Source: Planctomycetota bacterium (lineage in GTDB: Bacteria; Planctomycetota; Phycisphaerae; UBA1845). Taken from it: a stretch of DNA of 44,878 nucleotides. The position numbers and the translations under genes were made by a program. This document shows positions 19,015 through 26,778 of the stretch, one piece after another; positions within the stretch are counted from its first letter, which is position 1, and the number at the start of each line of letters is the position of its first letter. Under the pieces are notes generated by a model. That model saw only the letters and a list, made by a program, of their open reading frames with translations, searched no databases and was not told the DNA's origin. The DNA lies in the NCBI GenBank assembly GCA_030616775.1, contig JAUWWQ010000035.1, positions 1 through 44,878 of the forward strand, in the 5' to 3' direction.

Positions 19015-19125
19015 TGGCCTGGATTATCGGTTGTGGGACCGACTATCCAGTCGGTCAACAGATCCCGGTGTGCCGGGAGAAAGCCTGTCCCACATTGGCT
19101 CCGAGGGATAGCTGATGGCCTGGAT
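19011..19125. mobile_element. 63-bp two-hairpin element inserted between 14-bp direct repeats
   Basis: The element proper spans 19032-19094 and has outer arms TGTGGGAC and GTCCCACA. Inside are two smaller stems (CCGAC/GTCGG and CCCGG/CCGGG). The 14-base sequence CTGATGGCCTGGAT occurs at 19011-19024 and again at 19112-19125. Each copy contains a TGATG in which the transpeptidase stop overlaps the AhpD-like start. The left copy supplies the stop actually used, and the right copy the start actually used. Insertion into an overlapped junction, with duplication, explains this. A second copy in inverse orientation is at 30922-30984. It encodes nothing, so any mobility would need proteins supplied from elsewhere. 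Confidence 0.7.
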
Positions 19126-19663
19126 CAAACTCATTGACGAAGACGAAGCTTCCGGGCTGCTGGGCCGTATCTACGAGGAGGTCCGCAAGCGCGCCGGCCG
19201 GGTCTACAACATCATCAAGATCCAAAGCAATAACCCACCCGCACTTCAGTCGATGCTCGAGCTCTACCGGGCGGCGATGCATGGTGACTCGCCTTTGACA
19301 CGGGCTCAGCGGGAGATGCTGGCCGTCGTGGTGTCCAAGACCAACGGCTGCCGGTACTGAGTTGAGGCCCATGCTTATGACCTCCGGGCTGAGGTCAAGG
19401 ATGCCGCCTGGGTCGGGCAGATCAAGACGGACTATACCAAGGCCGAGCTCACTAAGGTCGATCGGGCCCTGTGCGATCACGCCGTCAAGCTGACGAAAAC
19501 ACCGGCCGAGGTGACCGAGGCTGACATTGATCGTTTGCGGAAGCTGGGCCTTTCCGACCAGGCCATCAACGACGCCACCCAGGTGATCTCGTTCTTCAAC
19601 TACGTCAACCGCATCGCCGACGGCCTGGGCATCGACCTCGAACAAGGTATGGCCACTCGATGA
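19115..19663 (+). CDS. Probable selenoprotein: AhpD-like peroxidase-related enzyme with in-frame TGA at the resolving Cys
   Basis: From ATG 19115 the frame runs to a TGA at 19358-19360 and then stays open and protein-like to a TGA at 19661-19663, 182 codons in all. This matches the usual length of the carboxymuconolactone decarboxylase/AhpD 'peroxidase-related' family. The family's CxxCxxxH redox motif reads C79-R-Y-TGA-V-E-A-H86, so the TGA takes the place of the second cysteine. The flanking sequence is family-like on both sides (REMLAVVVSKTNGCRY before, VEAHAYDLRAEVKD after). A SECIS-like hairpin lies 17 bases past the TGA. Selenocysteine in place of cysteine is the simplest reading. A TGC/TGT-to-TGA nonsense mutation is the alternative. 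The selenium machinery (selA, selB, selC, selD) is not in the window. Confidence 0.75.
19378..19397 (+). promoter_or_regulatory. Candidate bacterial SECIS element
   Basis: TGACCTC and GAGGTCA form a perfect 7-bp stem around the loop CGGGCT. The loop starts 24 bases after the TGA, and G is its second base. This agrees with the general rules for bacterial SECIS hairpins: within the coding region, loop about 16-37 bases after UGA, and a G among the first two loop bases. It is coding sequence at the same time (residues about 88-95). Confidence 0.6.
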
Positions 19664-19687
19664 GGCGCCACCCGTAGGGACTTCTCC

Positions 19688-19712
19688 GAGCCGCGGGCTT
19701 CAGCCGGCGCGG
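19688..19712 (+). repeat. Dispersed palindromic repeat, copy 2
   Basis: This matches the copy at 6121-6145 except at one base (GCCGG for GCCCG), which weakens the stem. It lies 24 bases after the AhpD-like gene, in the gap before the methyltransferase gene. Confidence 0.7.
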
Positions 19713-19820
19713 ACGTCAGAGTACCATCAAGGCTGTCGAAGGGTTCCGAGGCTCTATCCGGACTGATGTTTCGCGCATCAATTGCTGCCCAGCCGAGAAG
19801 ACTCGAGAGGTAGATCCACA

Positions 19821-20642
19821 GTGCCACAATATAAGCACGAACCGGAGTACCTGCACGGTGCGGAGGCGTCGGAGCAGGCGCGCCTCGAGGCTATGGTGAA
19901 GATCCTCGGCGGGGCGGAGTTTCTGCCACCGCTGCGACCGGGCATGCGCATTCTCGAGGTCGGTTGCGGTACGGGGACAATCGCTCGCGAGGTGGCTGAG
20001 AGGATCGCTCCCGGCCAGATCATCGGCGTCGACCAGCAGGAGGCCCAATTGCAGACCGCTGGGCGCATCGCGGCCCGGCGTGGGATCGGTAACGTCTCCT
20101 TCCGTCGGGGCGACGCGGCCGGTCTGGAGTTTCCCGATGCCGAATTCGACGGGGCCTATTGTCGATTCCTGCTCGAACACGTCGCCGACCCGGTCGGTAT
20201 TGTGCGCGAGATGGCCCGCGTGGTCAGGCCCGGGGGATGGGTGTGCGCCTTCGAATGGGAAAACGGCTGCTCCGTCATCTACCCCGATTCGCCCGCTGTG
20301 GCCAAGGTTTGGCAGGCCTTGTACGACTTGCAGGTGGCGATGGGAGGAGACGCCGTGATCGCGCGGAAGCTCTACGGAATACTAACGCAGGCGGGCCTCA
20401 GGCAGGTCCAGGCCGAGGGACGGGCCTGGAGCATAACGGCCAACGACAAGGAGAAGCTCCGCGTCTACGTCGATGGCGCCCGGGAGATTATCCGCCAGGG
20501 TCGCGACCGTCTGCTGTCCGAAAGGCGCGTGACTGAGGAACTCCTGAAGCAGGCCGATGATGAGTACCAGCAGCTCCTGGAAAGCCCCGTAACCTTCGTG
20601 ATGGAAGGACACGCATGCGCGACCGGAATCAAGGTCGTGTGA
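19821..20642 (+). CDS. SAM-dependent class I methyltransferase
   Basis: This 273-residue protein starts at GTG 19821, with GAGAGG (19805-19810) upstream; the in-frame extension before it looks non-coding. Motif I is LEVGCGTGTIA (about 45-55), followed by the acidic IIGVDQQ, then RRGDAAGLEFPDAEFDGAYC and LLEHVADPVGIVREMARVVRPGG. This is the UbiE/type 11 pattern. The C-terminal third is helical and charged. The substrate is unknown and the neighbours do not point to one. Confidence 0.85.
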   Translation: MPQYKHEPEYLHGAEASEQARLEAMVKILGGAEFLPPLRPGMRILEVGCGTGTIAREVAERIAPGQIIGVDQQEAQLQTAGRIAARRGIGNVSFRRGDAAGLEFPDAEFDGAYCRFLLEHVADPVGIVREMARVVRPGGWVCAFEWENGCSVIYPDSPAVAKVWQALYDLQVAMGGDAVIARKLYGILTQAGLRQVQAEGRAWSITANDKEKLRVYVDGAREIIRQGRDRLLSERRVTEELLKQADDEYQQLLESPVTFVMEGHACATGIKVV

Positions 20643-20724
20643 AATCACCGCCCACGGCGTCGCCTGCGCCTGCTTGGGCCGCCGCACGGCTGCCGGTGAG
20701 CACCGCGGTCTTGTCACATAGCGT

Positions 20725-20910
20725 TCAGCTTGCGAGCAGGATTACCTCTCGTGCAACGCCGATGACGTGACACTCGTCCGCCTCGATCACGATGTTCTCG
20801 ATCGTGGCCGGCTCTAATCCTTCAGCTTCGACCCCAACTTCCTCGAGGCTTCTTACGGTCTGGACGATAATTCAGCCCTCGGCAGTTCGCTTCCGATAAT
20901 CAAATGGCAC
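20725..20910 (-). pseudogene. Small minus-strand frame interrupted by TGA
   Basis: A GTG at 20908-20910 opens a frame reading VPFDYRKRTAEG, then TGA (20872-20874), then IIVQTVRSLEEVGVEAEGL and on to IEADECHVIGVAREVILLAS before the stop at 20725. Composition after the TGA looks coding. The residues next to the TGA carry no Cys or redox motif, so selenocysteine is not suggested. A nonsense mutation of a Trp codon or decay is likelier. The family is not recognised. Confidence 0.28.
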
Positions 20911-20981
20911 CGATTGGGCCGGAATTCGCCTTCAGACGATCCACGGTCGCTGGGCCGTGGCCGCTCTCTGGAGCACCAACC

Positions 20982-22592
20982 GTGAAGGTCGCGCTGAACG
21001 TCCTCGACAACTTGCCCGCCTCGTCAGAGCCGGAGTATGATGGCCGGCCCATCAAGCCGTTCAAGATCGTGCTGGCCGACCCGCCGGCTAAGGATGACGA
21101 CTACGACAAAGCCTATCCGAACCTGGGGATATTGCAGCTAATCTCGTACCTGCGTCAGCACACGCCGCTGAGCGACGATGACATCATCTTCCTGGATCAG
21201 TTTCACTCGCTCAAGGATCATATCCGGGCCATCGAACAGCATCGGCCTCAGCTTTACGGGCTGAGCTTCGCGTTTCTGACGCAGCGTGTGGCCTACCGGA
21301 CAATCAACGAGCTCAAGCGCCGTTTCCCCGAGTTGCTGATCATCGCGGGCGGGCCGCATCCGACGGCCGCGCCGGAAGAGGTGATGACCGAGGCACTTGT
21401 CGATCTCGTGTGCATTGGTGAAGGAGAGTCAACACTCGCCGACATCGTCAACGAAATGCGTCGCCCGCCCGGCCATAATCCCCAATCCCCAATCCCCAAT
21501 CTCCAATCTCCCATCCGCTTCGCCAACATCCCCGGTTTGCTCATCCGTACGCCGGATGGGCCGCTTAAGACGGCTAACCCTCGTGTGATCCCGAACCTGG
21601 ATGACCTGCCGCTACTTGCCTGGGAGCGCATCGATTTTGGCAAGTTTGTCGGACAGCACTACTCGAGATCGCACCGTCAAAGCTGCATCGTTATCAGCCG
21701 CGGCTGCCCACACAAATGTACGTTCTGCTCATTGCCGGTGTGGCGGGCGGCCAAGCCGTTCGTCCGGCTGCGCTCGCCGGAGAGTATTGCCAAGGAAGTC
21801 GATTGGCTCTACAGGCTTGGCGTACGCGAGATCAAGATAGTATCCGACGAGATCAACGTCGCACTGCCGTGGGCGAAGCGTGTATGCCGGGCCATCGCTG
21901 ATCTAGGCCACAAGGACCTGTTCTTCCAGTCCAACCTGCGGGCCGACAAGATCGACGACGAGCTGGCGAGTCTGTTCAAACGCATGAACATGTGGCTGGT
22001 GCACCTGGGCGTTGAGAGCGCCAACGATCGAGTGCTGCGCGGCATCGACAAGAAGATCACTGTCGAGCAGGGCGAACACTGTCTGAAGGTGCTTAAAAGG
22101 CACAAGATCCGCGTGCTCTTGTTCATGATGGCGTTCCAGCTATGGGAGGAGGACGGGAAGCTGCAATTTGAAATGCCCAGCGAGATTCGTCATTCGCTGT
22201 GGTGGGCGTGGAAGCAGTTTTTGCGTCGTCGGATCAGCTACATGACCTGGTCGATCACCACGCCGATGCCCGGTGCCCCACTTTACGAGATCGTCGATCG
22301 CCACGGCCTCAAGTCCGCCGAGCAGGTGCTCGACAACTGGCAGCTCAACAAGGACTATCTCGGGATTGATCTGACCTCATTGGGGATCACTGAAAAAGCC
22401 AAGTTGCGGCTGCTCCGTGCGGGTATTCTTTCGAAGGGCATTTTCGTGATGCTCAGCGGGCACTTTGATTGGCGCCGCCACTTCTACCGCGTTGGTATTC
22501 TCATGCGCAGCTTCCTCGGCAAGTGGAACACCCGGGCTGACGCCGCCCCGCCGATTATGAATGCACCGTTGCGAACAAACGCTGGGGGATAA
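20982..22592 (+). CDS. B12-binding radical SAM protein
   Basis: From the GTG at 20982, preceded by GGAG (20970-20973) with an 8-base gap, the protein is 536 residues. A cobalamin-binding-like N-terminal domain (FKIVLADPPAK, PNLGILQLISYLRQ, IIAGGPHPTAAPEEV, CIGEGE) is followed by a radical SAM core with the iron-sulfur cysteines C242, C246 and C249 in SRGCPHKCTFC. An HxGVES-like segment and a C-terminal extension complete it. Such enzymes often methylate or rearrange lipids, cofactors or peptides; the substrate cannot be read here. Residues 165-178 are encoded by a heptanucleotide array that seems to have been inserted in frame. An ATG at 20904 gives a longer alternative start without a ribosome site. 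Confidence 0.85.
   Translation: MKVALNVLDNLPASSEPEYDGRPIKPFKIVLADPPAKDDDYDKAYPNLGILQLISYLRQHTPLSDDDIIFLDQFHSLKDHIRAIEQHRPQLYGLSFAFLTQRVAYRTINELKRRFPELLIIAGGPHPTAAPEEVMTEALVDLVCIGEGESTLADIVNEMRRPPGHNPQSPIPNLQSPIRFANIPGLLIRTPDGPLKTANPRVIPNLDDLPLLAWERIDFGKFVGQHYSRSHRQSCIVISRGCPHKCTFCSLPVWRAAKPFVRLRSPESIAKEVDWLYRLGVREIKIVSDEINVALPWAKRVCRAIADLGHKDLFFQSNLRADKIDDELASLFKRMNMWLVHLGVESANDRVLRGIDKKITVEQGEHCLKVLKRHKIRVLLFMMAFQLWEEDGKLQFEMPSEIRHSLWWAWKQFLRRRISYMTWSITTPMPGAPLYEIVDRHGLKSAEQVLDNWQLNKDYLGIDLTSLGITEKAKLRLLRAGILSKGIFVMLSGHFDWRRHFYRVGILMRSFLGKWNTRADAAPPIMNAPLRTNAGG
21474..21515 (-). repeat. In-frame heptanucleotide array inside the radical SAM gene
   Basis: Six 7-base units (plus strand CATAATC, three CCCAATC, TCCAATC, TCCCATC) make 42 bases, exactly 14 codons, encoding HNPQSPIPNLQSPI. 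On the minus strand the units are GATTGNN-like, the same as the intergenic array at 14650-14726. The segment lies between the B12-binding domain and the radical SAM core, where a linker can grow without harm. Confidence 0.85.
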
Positions 22593-22649
22593 ACATCGAA
22601 ATGCGCCAACACCGCCCGGTGTGGATGAAGGTATGCCACACATCCTCCC

Positions 22650-22674
22650 GAACCGCGGAGTTCAGCCCGCGCGG
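22650..22674 (+). repeat. Dispersed palindromic repeat, copy 3
   Basis: This diverged copy of the 6121 element begins GAACCGCGGAGTTCAGCCCG. It lies in the gap between the radical SAM gene and the HEPN gene. Confidence 0.6.
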
Positions 22675-22715
22675 ATTGCCCTACGGCACGTCAACGTCAC
22701 CATCGTCTGGAAGGT

Positions 22716-22812
22716 CCGCGCAAGCTAAAGCATGCGGCTCGGAAGACTCTGCGTCATTCCCGCGTCACCGTCGTCCGGATGCCCGCGCAAGCTAAAGCAT
22801 GCGGCTCGGAAG
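22716..22812 (+). repeat. Two identical 30-bp direct repeats, 67-bp period
   Basis: The 30 bases at 22716-22745 recur exactly at 22783-22812. The core is CAAGCTAAAGCATGCGGCTC, which contains GCATGC. About 20 bases before each copy are also similar (CACC-TCGTC-GGA), so the real unit is near 50 bp. They sit between the radical SAM gene and the convergent HEPN gene. No coding sense is seen. Confidence 0.85.
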
Positions 22813-22830
22813 GACATTCTGTTGTGGCAT

Positions 22831-23217
22831 TCACGGCAGAGCTGCTTGGACGCGGTCGTAGATCCTTTCAGCGGCGGCGACGGCGTCGCGGCCCTCCTGC
22901 TCCGACGGCTCGCCTGTCACACCGGGGTACCTCAGCATGATTGCGTAGGGGGTCAGCAGGCGGCAATCCGCTTCAAGCGCCTCGAGCGGTGCACCGGCCG
23001 CAACGGCCTCGGCCAGCAGGGCCACCAGGTCGTGCGTCCGAGACACGGTCTGACCACGTGAGGCTAAAACCGCTTTCAGCATCTTCTCGGCCGCTTGCTG
23101 AGCGTGAAAGCAGACCGTATCCCATGGGACGTGCTCGGCGCTGAGGTTGTTGCGAATGTTGAGCAGGTCGCTTTCGGCTTTGGCGATCCAGCTCTGCGGA
23201 TCATCGGGGTTGCTCAT
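22831..23217 (-). CDS. HEPN domain protein, partner of a minimal nucleotidyltransferase
   Basis: This is a 128-residue all-helical HEPN protein (PF05168-like). It has WIAKAESDLLNIRNNL, the hallmark CFHAQQAAEKMLKAVLASRG, THDLVALL and RYPGVTGEPSEQEGRDAV. Its start lies inside the end of the nucleotidyltransferase gene (17-base overlap), so both come from one transcript. HEPN-MNT pairs are widespread; several are toxin-antitoxin modules in which the HEPN protein is an RNase and the MNT protein silences it by adding nucleotides. Confidence 0.88.
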   Translation of the reverse strand: MSNPDDPQSWIAKAESDLLNIRNNLSAEHVPWDTVCFHAQQAAEKMLKAVLASRGQTVSRTHDLVALLAEAVAAGAPLEALEADCRLLTPYAIMLRYPGVTGEPSEQEGRDAVAAAERIYDRVQAALP

Positions 23218-23518
23218 ACAGCACCTTGCCTTCGGACTCGATTCCCCGAATCAACGAGTTGCGGTATTGCCGTTGCTGCTGGACCTCTTGAGGGGTGTAC
23301 ACAATCAGGTCCATGGCCCAGCGATGTAGACCGAACAGGGCGTCAATCGCCCGGATACGCTCCGCGGGCGGGTCGGAGGTTTCCATTTCCACCATTAGGT
23401 CCAGGTCGCTGTCCGGTCGGGCGTCGCCCCGCGCCCGGCTGCCGAACACAACGATCCGGCGTGGTTGGAACGCCTCGGCGATCCTTCGAACGATTTCCTG
23501 AATCGGTGGCTCGATCAT
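23201..23518 (-). CDS. MNT-type minimal nucleotidyltransferase
   Basis: From ATG 23518 the protein is 105 residues. It contains the polymerase-beta-fold signature VVFGSRARGDARPDSDLDLMV (GS...DxD), in which the two aspartates bind catalytic metal, and a third acidic position in MDLIVYT. An in-frame ATG at 23575 would add 19 non-homologous residues. AGGT is close before 23518. The gene comes first in the pair; in known modules of this form it is the antitoxin. Confidence 0.88.
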   Translation of the reverse strand: MIEPPIQEIVRRIAEAFQPRRIVVFGSRARGDARPDSDLDLMVEMETSDPPAERIRAIDALFGLHRWAMDLIVYTPQEVQQQRQYRNSLIRGIESEGKVLYEQPR

Positions 23519-23778
23519 AAGACCTGTACGCAATTTACCCTGTCTCGCCGGGCGGTTCAACAAGTCGGCGAGCATCGTTCAGCAGGAGTTGCTGCACGAA
23601 ACGGTCGAAAGGGACTCTCGTGTAGTGGCTTTAGCACATATTCAGTACTCATAACGCCTCATGGCAGATGATATCCTCTCCGGTTCGATACGGCGAAGGA
23701 AAGGCCTGTTAACGTGCCGCCTTCCAGGCCGTCTTACGGAGTGGAAACAGCGTCGGATTCCTGCGGAGGCGACTGGTT

Positions 23779-26541
23779 ATGACCGATATCCGCCGACAGA
23801 TCCTCGACATACTACTTGTAGGCTTAGCAGGACAAATCGGCGCGTTGGGGCCCGTCGTGCGGGCTGACTCACCCGATGGGCCATCCGGGACTCGACCGGC
23901 ATCACAGACCGTCCTGAAAGTGGCCCGCTCGGATGACGGGCTGACATTCAATGATACTGGAGAGGTTTTTCTCCAACACGCCGCCGCACCGGATCTCGTG
24001 GCCCTCCCGGATGGCCGCCTGCTGGCCGTATTCGACTATGCGGGCAGCGGCGACGCGGGAGAGCCTACCGTGATGGCCGTCTCGCGATCGAGGGATGGAG
24101 GTCGCTCCTGGTCTCCGGCTAGAGCAGTCCGCTTCAAAGGACGCAGCGCTCGAAGAGTCAGGGGCTACCACGGAGACCTGGTGCGAATGCCCAATGGGCG
24201 GCTCCGCCTGTATTTCCTGGCTGAGGCCGGCTACCGAAGCGCCAAACACCGCGCCAAGTCGAACGGCCCGGCCATGATACGTTCGGCCGTGACGAACGAC
24301 GGTCTGAACTATCACCTTGACAGCCGCACCCGCATCCGTCCTGGGCGAGCGCAGGACTTACATCTGATGACCGCTTGGATGGGCAAGGTGTTGCACCTTT
24401 ACGCCGCCGGTTTGGACAACCGGGCCGCCGGGTCCGACAAAAGTATGTCAATTACACGACACTACGTCTCCCCCGATGGGCGCCGCTTCGTTAAGCTCCG
24501 TTCAATCCAGGTGTCCGACGCGGACTTTGTCGGCAGCATTGTGTCAACCGACGATGGCCTGCGGGCCTATGTGTCAACTGATGGCGGCATCAGTTCCCTC
24601 GTGTCTCACAACGGTGGTGACTGGAGGCTCGAACCCGAACCTCGTTTGTCGGTTGGGTGGGATCCGGCCGTGGTCCGGCTCGATAACAGCTCGTATCTGA
24701 TGTTGTACTGCGCCACGGCGGACAAAGAGTCGCTAGCGTCGTCGCAACTTGTCGACGCGTCGGAGTTTTTTGCTGACGGTGACGACGGGGAGATGACACC
24801 CGATTCAGAGTGGGCCGAGGATTTCGCTGAGGATCTGGCGGAGCAAACAGCGGAGGATGGAGCGTACGCGGATGCGGATGACGCGACGAGCGATCCTACG
24901 TATGGCGATGCGGGCGATGCGGGCGATGCGACACACGACGCCACCTACGCCGATGCGGGGGATATGGCGGAGGCCGCCCCTGCGGATGGTGGTCAAATCG
25001 GATCAACCGACGCCGGCGGGAACAGCGCCGCCTCGGCCGACGCGAAACAGGCCGGCGCACAGGCAGGTAACCTCACCCCGCCGGACTTAGAACAAACCGC
25101 GGGACTCGAACCGGGTGCGTCAGCCGACGGCTCGTACGATACAGAGTACGAACAGAATCTCACCGGCCTTGAGGAGTGGGACCCAATCGCCACCGACGGA
25201 TTCGCCCCGCTCCCTAACTTCAAGAACAGGATCGACTACTTCGAATGGTACCGTGAATATGCCCTCGGTCACCCCGAGGACAATGCATACTGGGCGTATG
25301 CGTCCTTTATGCCCGACCCACCCGGCCCACCCGGCGATCCAGCAACCAAACCCGAGTGGCCTGAGCTGAACGACATGTTCAACAGCGACTACGACGGTCC
25401 GCCGGGACCCTGGGACCCGGCCGAGCATCCCGATTGGGAGACCTCGTACCAGGCTTCCCAAGAGGTACTCGAGCTATTCCGCGAGGCGACGACGCACGAG
25501 GGATACGCCTCACCACCCGACGTCAAGTTCGAGGGCCGCATCGGCCCGGTTGAAGATGCCAATCTGCTGCTCGGCATCCTTCTGCCGTCGCTCAGTAATC
25601 ACCGGGCCATGGTGAAGGCAACGCTGGCGGCTGCTTGGCGGATAGAGGGCGGCAAAGTGTCGTCCGGGCGTATGGTGCAGGCGTGGGAGACGTCGTTGCG
25701 CGGTGCGAATCACATTGGCAGCGGGGCTACGCTCATCGAGGATCTGGTGGGAATCGCGGATCGAGCGATGGTTCAGAAGACGGCGCGTTGGGCACTGAAG
25801 CACGACGTCTTCTCCGGCGACGAACTCGAAACCGCGCTGGATATCCTGAGGGAGTACGATCGCGACGATCGAGACCCGGTTGAGATGCTGCGAGGCGAGC
25901 ACGCTATGTGCATGGACCTGACGCAGTACTTGTATATGCCGCCCGGGGCAAACGGCACGCCGAAATCTTATAAGCCGGAACGTCTGAACGGCGTGTTCGA
26001 TTTCTCGCCCGAGATGATCGACCGGATAGCGCGCATGGAACCGGATGAGGTGCACGCCTCGATCAACGCTTTCGATAACCACTACCGGAAGCTGGTCGAA
26101 CAGTTCCGTATCGGCTATCCGGAGGTGCGTACGGCCGACATCTCGGCCATCACGGAGGAGCACCTCCGTACGACTCCGTTGACCGAGTTCCTCATGCCCA
26201 ACTTGAGCCGCTACTACCAGTTGAAGGCTCGGTCGAAGGCCTCGCGCCGCGCGACGCAGCTTGCCTATGCGACGCGTCTTTTCAAGGAGCGGAACGGGCG
26301 CTGGCCGGAATCGCTCGATGAGTTGCCGCCTGAGCATGGCCAGAATATGCGCATCGATCCGTACTCCGGAGATTACTTCGGATATCAGCTCACCGACGAC
26401 GGCCCGAAGATCTACTCGGCCTCCGAAAACGGCGTCGACGACGGCGGTGTCCACTCACCGCGCTGGGCCGACGAAATCGAAAACGACGCCGGCTCCGACG
26501 ACCACGTCTTCTGGCCGCCGCAACCCAGACGCAAACGTTAG
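23779..26541 (+). CDS. Exported chimera: sialidase-like propeller, Asp/Ala-rich linker and pseudopilin-like C-terminus
   Basis: The 920-residue protein has an N-terminal hydrophobic segment (ILDILLVGLAGQIGALGPVV) acting as a signal. The first third is a BNR/sialidase-like propeller with an Asp-box near 103-110 (SRDGGRSW) and further repeats (SDDGLTF, SPDGRRF). A low-complexity acidic region, about 350-430, repeats ADAGD and DAT units. The rest (about 440-900) is helical and ends in LAYATRLFKERNGRWPESLDELPP, which resembles the C-terminal part of type II secretion pseudopilin-like planctomycete proteins. I do not know a characterised protein with this combination. Enzyme activity on glycans is possible but not shown. 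Confidence 0.75.
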   Translation: MTDIRRQILDILLVGLAGQIGALGPVVRADSPDGPSGTRPASQTVLKVARSDDGLTFNDTGEVFLQHAAAPDLVALPDGRLLAVFDYAGSGDAGEPTVMAVSRSRDGGRSWSPARAVRFKGRSARRVRGYHGDLVRMPNGRLRLYFLAEAGYRSAKHRAKSNGPAMIRSAVTNDGLNYHLDSRTRIRPGRAQDLHLMTAWMGKVLHLYAAGLDNRAAGSDKSMSITRHYVSPDGRRFVKLRSIQVSDADFVGSIVSTDDGLRAYVSTDGGISSLVSHNGGDWRLEPEPRLSVGWDPAVVRLDNSSYLMLYCATADKESLASSQLVDASEFFADGDDGEMTPDSEWAEDFAEDLAEQTAEDGAYADADDATSDPTYGDAGDAGDATHDATYADAGDMAEAAPADGGQIGSTDAGGNSAASADAKQAGAQAGNLTPPDLEQTAGLEPGASADGSYDTEYEQNLTGLEEWDPIATDGFAPLPNFKNRIDYFEWYREYALGHPEDNAYWAYASFMPDPPGPPGDPATKPEWPELNDMFNSDYDGPPGPWDPAEHPDWETSYQASQEVLELFREATTHEGYASPPDVKFEGRIGPVEDANLLLGILLPSLSNHRAMVKATLAAAWRIEGGKVSSGRMVQAWETSLRGANHIGSGATLIEDLVGIADRAMVQKTARWALKHDVFSGDELETALDILREYDRDDRDPVEMLRGEHAMCMDLTQYLYMPPGANGTPKSYKPERLNGVFDFSPEMIDRIARMEPDEVHASINAFDNHYRKLVEQFRIGYPEVRTADISAITEEHLRTTPLTEFLMPNLSRYYQLKARSKASRRATQLAYATRLFKERNGRWPESLDELPPEHGQNMRIDPYSGDYFGYQLTDDGPKIYSASENGVDDGGVHSPRWADEIENDAGSDDHVFWPPQPRRKR

Positions 26542-26778
26542 CACCACCGATCCAACATCCGCCGCCCGGCCACAAACCGCCCGCGGCCCACAACAGCGAC
26601 CCCATCCGTCTCCGACCCGGCCCAAGCCCGTGCGGGGACTGCGTAGCCCGCTGCGTCCACGGAGCAACTGTCTACCACGTTTCTGATAGAGCGGCTCACG
26701 AGATTCCTGGACAGGGACCGATTCCAGTAGTAGGATGATTCGGATGGGTTTTGTTAGGTAGGTGTGGGAAGTCTGACG
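26542..26778. other. Intergenic gap before the DUF5131-TcmP pair
   Basis: No gene is seen. An AGGTAGG-like purine stretch just before 26779 may serve as the ribosome site. A long antisense frame across this gap is a shadow. Confidence 0.35.

Noticed and set aside
19055-19645. 196-codon open frame antisense to the AhpD-like gene
   Set aside because: It spans the TGA region and could be taken as the true gene, but the plus frame matches a known family on both sides of the TGA. The antisense translation has no motif, which is the usual effect of high GC on the opposite strand.
20872-20874. TGA as a second selenocysteine codon
   Set aside because: There is no Cys or redox motif beside it, no matching protein family, and no well-placed hairpin was recognised.
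25510-26454. 314-codon minus-strand frame inside the sialidase-like chimera gene
   Set aside because: The opposite frame continues through a coherent 920-residue exported protein. The antisense product has no recognisable domain or ribosome site.
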